A stretch of 64,000 nucleotides of DNA from Megamerina dolium (lineage: Eukaryota > Arthropoda > Insecta > Diptera > Megamerinidae), in contig OY978526.1 in the NCBI GenBank assembly GCA_963854835.1, forward strand, positions 86,852,846-86,916,845. The letters are read 5' to 3'. The position numbers and the translations under genes were made by a program. Shown here one piece after another: positions 60,655 to 64,000 of this stretch; the first letter of the stretch is position 1, and every line of letters starts with the position of its first letter. Under the pieces are notes generated by a model. It made no database searches, had not been told where the DNA came from, and saw only the letters and a program-made list of their open reading frames with translations.

Positions 60655-61860
60655 GGCTAAGGCCTTTATGCACTGCGACCAACTTGATCTATTGTGCATC
60701 CCTTATTACTTAGATATCAAAGAAGCGGGTTGGACCGATAAATGACCGTTCAGTCCCCTTTTTGGCATAAGGGTCCGCCTTTTAATTGCCTTCATATCCA
60801 TCATATTCTGGCACCCAGATCAGAGAGACCTGATTGTGGTTGGTCAGTTTGTTGAGTGCATTGTTGTACTCTATGAGGACTTTTGATGTGAATGTGTAGC
60901 TTTTAAGAGCTTTAAGGATTGAATAACTATCTGAGAGTATTTTAATTTTGACTCTTTGGAGTCCTTTTTTTGGATAAGATTTCAACTGTTTCCGTTATAG
61001 CATAAAGCTCCGCGTGAAAAACTGTGTTATTTGCACTTAGTGTTATTGATTTGTGTGTTCTTGGTACCACTATTCCTGCTTCTACACCCTGAAGCGTTTT
61101 GGATCCATCTGTATACAATTTTTGGGAATCGTCGTGTATCCATGTTGGGCAAGCGTTCCACTTCTCTCTTGATGGGAAAATGACATTATATCTCTTGGTG
61201 AAATTGAGTACTTGTATGTGTAGCATTTCCGACCTTGTTTAAGATCTCTAGGTGTCCAGTCAGATTAGCTGGTTTGAATTTGAGAGTACTTGCATTGCAG
61301 CAGCCTCTTGTATTGCTATGTGTGGTGCGGTGGTGAGTTTAACAACGCTTCTATGTCAGCAGTTGGGGTAGTTTTATCAAAATATGCTTAATTTTGATAA
61401 AACTGTTGGTTGATTAGTTTTTACCCATCATACCAATGCCCCATATAGTATGATGGGTCTAACCATTTGGGTAATTTTGGGGCTCAGACCTCAGGATTTC
61501 CCTAGAAGTTTCTTTGTAGTCCAAAGGTTTTCTTGGCCTTTGTTATTACTGAATAGAGATGTGCTTCCCATGTGAGTTTTTTTACGCAGGATGATCAGTA
61601 GATATTTTACTACTTCCTTCATGGTTATATCTGTCTCGTTTATTTTTAATATTGCAGTGCTAAATGTCCTTTTTGTGGTGAAAGGAACGATAGTGGTTTT
61701 AGTGGGATTAATTGATAACCCCTCTTTTCTACACCACTTCTATGTTGTATTTAAGACATTCTGCATTAAGTCCTCAATAGTTCTTTCATGGTTGCCTTTG
61801 ATTATTCCAATCCAATCCAATTGTTTTTTACACTTTATTGTTAAGAATCTATATTAGATC
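60655..61860 (-). pseudogene. RNase H-type LINE relic, RT thumb to 3' end
   Basis: Minus strand, in order: 61590-61860 has GLSINPTKTTIVPFTTKRTF and ITMKEVVKYL (RT thumb), 60942-61226 has KLYTDGSKTLQGVEAGIVVP (the first RNase H Asp) and VFHAELYAI (catalytic Glu), and 60782-60985 has KILSDSYSILKALKS (second Asp) and LIWVPEYDGYEGN (for VPGHxGxxGNE). The RNase H domain is thus complete in motif order but split over frames, and the His/Gly of the last motif is replaced. The 3' end (60655-60710) resembles that of 4686-4740. It is abutted by a mariner at 61861. Confidence 0.82.
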
Positions 61861-62602
61861 GTCAGCTAGTAGGGACCATTAATCGATTCGATAGTTCGAT
61901 TGTGCATCAACACTTAGTTGTCAGAAAGATTTGTTCTCATTGGATCACGCATAATTTCAAAATTGCTCAAAAAAAGGTTCGCGTCGATTGGTGTAAGGAA
62001 ATGGTTAAAAAGTTCGACCATGGTGCTTCAAAAGACGTGTATCAAATCATGACAGATAACGAATCATGGATATATGCGTATGAACCGGAAACGAAACAAA
62101 TCCAACAAAAGTTGTTCGGGCCTGCAGCACATCGAAGCAAATGGTCGCCTGTTTCTTCGGCCGAATGGGTCTTGTGGCCATTGTTCCGCTTGGGCAACGT
62201 AGGACGGTCAATTCAGAGTGGTACAAGATCATTTGTTTGCCAGAAGTCTTCAGAGAAATTCGCAAAACCAAAAGACGAATTATTCCCCATCCAGAAAATG
62301 CGAGCTCTCACACATCTCGTCGTCAAACGTGTGAATTTTTGAGTAGTCAAAACATCGAATTCATTACTCATCCTCCGTAAGGCCCTGATTAGGCACCCAA
62401 TGACTTCTTTTTGTTCACGAATATCACCATGTTTTGGAAGTGTCTGAAGAGGAATGGAAAAACTGCTATGGCAAATGGTTTGAACGAATGCATAAGTGCA
62501 TTGATCATCATGTATTTTGATGAATATTTTGATAAACAATAAAACCGTTTTCATTTGAAAATGTTTATTATGCTATTCCCGAAATATAAATAGTAGCCCT
62601 CG
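61861..62602 (+). pseudogene. Mariner transposase relic, 5'-truncated, second Asp replaced
   Basis: Plus strand 61902-62342 reads QKKVRVDWCKEMVKKFDHGA and TDNESWIYAYEPETKQ (first catalytic block). After a frameshift, 62141-62380 has GQRRTVNSEWYKIICLPEVF and PHPENASSHTS, where the second Asp is Glu, followed by HPP and PND with two in-frame stops at the expected Tyr and Leu positions. 62400-62545 continues to FFLF and the C-terminus. The right terminus ends ..AATAGTAGCCCTCG at 62602 before TA. The left TIR and the N-terminus are lost. Inactive. Confidence 0.82.
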
Positions 62603-62604
62603 TA

Positions 62605-64000
62605 TTAACATATGCATATTTTTCAGTAAGTAGGTAAATACAAAGCTAAAAATTAAATTCGACCCTATCTACTACAGGCCATTATATAAATTTACTCTGT
62701 TGAAGCATCTTTTGAATTAACATTTCCATTAACACAGTAACACATTTTGCGCATATACCCAAGAGTGTGCATACTTACATATGGCCTCATACATATGTAT
62801 GCGCGTAAATATGTATTATCTCGTATAGTTTTGAATTTCAATTGGATGCATGCGTGTGGTTTATGCTGTTAGGCAGCATTCATTATAACTAACATACTCG
62901 TATATATATGTTAAGTTATATTACCATTGTAATAGTATATCATAATATCTTGTTTACAAGAAAACATTCCCCACCCATCTAATTTAGGAAAAAATTTCAT
63001 AATATCTTTCAACATTTCCCCCCTTTTTTTTAGGAGGCTCTTTCAACTGCAGGAGACTTCAAATTGCATATTGGCCTTCCCTAAAGTAAATTTGTTTGTT
63101 TTTTTTTTTTCTATTCATATCAGTGCACGTTTAGCATTAGTTGAAGTCGCTGGGTAGTTGTGAAATTCAAAAATAGCGAGCATACACTTGCACGTTTCTT
63201 CATAGAGATAATATTTGTATTTTTATGATGCCAACAACTTTAAATTGCAGCATTATTATCGCATTCATTTTCTTTCACATTGAATCGTAAAAGTTTATGC
63301 TCATCTCTTAAATTTATACTATCCATCTACGTATATCGTAGGTTGTAAAATATATCTACTACATACTCGTGCATATGGGTATAGACAGTATGATATGCTT
63401 ATATATGCTTGTGTTGTTGAAATTATATTTATTCTCAATACACGTGCGATGAATGAAATCATACCCTAAGAATTGAGAGTAAGCCTATCCGTAGGCTTAT
63501 TTCACACCACTAGCCACTTACTACATAGCAATTGTACGAATTGGAAATTTAAAAGATGCTGGTACACAGCCGCGAATCGAAAATAAATAGAAATTATCCT
63601 CAAAGATGTCATTATATTATTCAAAGATAATGCGGATGCTTGTATTTGAAAGGTATGCTGAATGTTGATTGCAAATAAATGTACGTACATATATAGTGAA
63701 TTTATTTGGTATAGCCATTGGTTGATGCTTTTTGCTTACAGTTGATTTACTTGGCCATTTCAAATAGTAACGATGCTAATATATAACCACAAAAAATAAT
63801 TTACCGAGGAGATATATACATATATTTATATAATTTGTAATTTTTTCTTACAGAAAATATTGGATATTTTATGGCACTAGATAAGCGCTAGATAGGAGCC
63901 TTTAATTTTAAGATATCAGCCAATATTTACAATAGACATGTGAAAATTCGATTTTAAATCAAAATATCATTTGAAAATTTTCTTGAGTGACATCTACAAA
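62605..64000. other. AT-rich stretch without recognisable gene
   Basis: No feature recognised up to the window end. The open frame at 63502-63690 (minus) has no motif. Confidence 0.5.

Overview
This window looks like non-coding, transposon-filled DNA from an insect, most likely a true fruit fly (Tephritidae) or a related higher fly. The base is strongly AT-rich and full of short repeats. The transposon mix (jockey-clade LINEs, RNase H-bearing LINEs, a YADDIDIIG-type LINE with microsatellite tails, many mariner/Tc1 relics, a tRNA-derived SINE) is typical of Diptera, and the DD41D mariner type present here was described from tephritids. The species assignment is inference. I found no convincing host protein exon, rRNA or functional tRNA, so the window could be one large intron or an intergenic block.

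Layout. 0-7.7 kb: a jockey LINE relic, a SINE, an internally deleted mariner, an RNase H LINE 3' end and a YADDIDIIG-type LINE relic. 9.9-14.3 kb: another jockey relic, then a mariner split by a SINE with a 15-bp target-site duplication, then an RNase H LINE fragment. 15.1-19.7 kb: an apparently full-length jockey-clade LINE with both ORFs open, a candidate internal promoter, a poly(A) tail and a candidate 13-bp target-site duplication. 20.1-23.8 kb: a long imperfect inverted repeat followed by three LINE fragments. 24.0-25.6 kb: a Tc1 transposon with one uninterrupted 346-residue DD34E transposase and paired outer and inner terminal repeats, sitting in an (AT)n tract. 28.4-30.0 kb: a two-level tandem repeat (30-bp subunits inside units of about 300 bp). 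31-39.8 kb: SINEs, LINE relics, a small TIR element and a complete-ended mariner. 41.7-48.6 kb: a LINE stub, two mariners and an RNase H LINE. 49.5-51.1 kb: an element bounded by inverted ATACCCTGCA motifs and carrying about 298-bp tandem repeats. 51.4-54.7 kb: a LINE 3' end terminating in TTAGG repeats and a near-intact DD41D mariner. 58-62.6 kb: a LINE tail, a second DD41D mariner relic, an RNase H LINE relic and a further mariner.

The window has no operon or pathway. Its logic is layered transposition. Two elements look young and possibly autonomous: the LINE at 15166 and the Tc1 element at 23976. The others carry stops, frameshifts, lost catalytic residues or internal deletions. The SINE probably relied on a LINE for its mobility, but I cannot tell which one. 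The most interesting items for follow-up are the intact LINE with its promoter-like 5' end, the IR/DR Tc1 element, the SINE family, the two hierarchical tandem repeats and the long hairpin-forming repeat.
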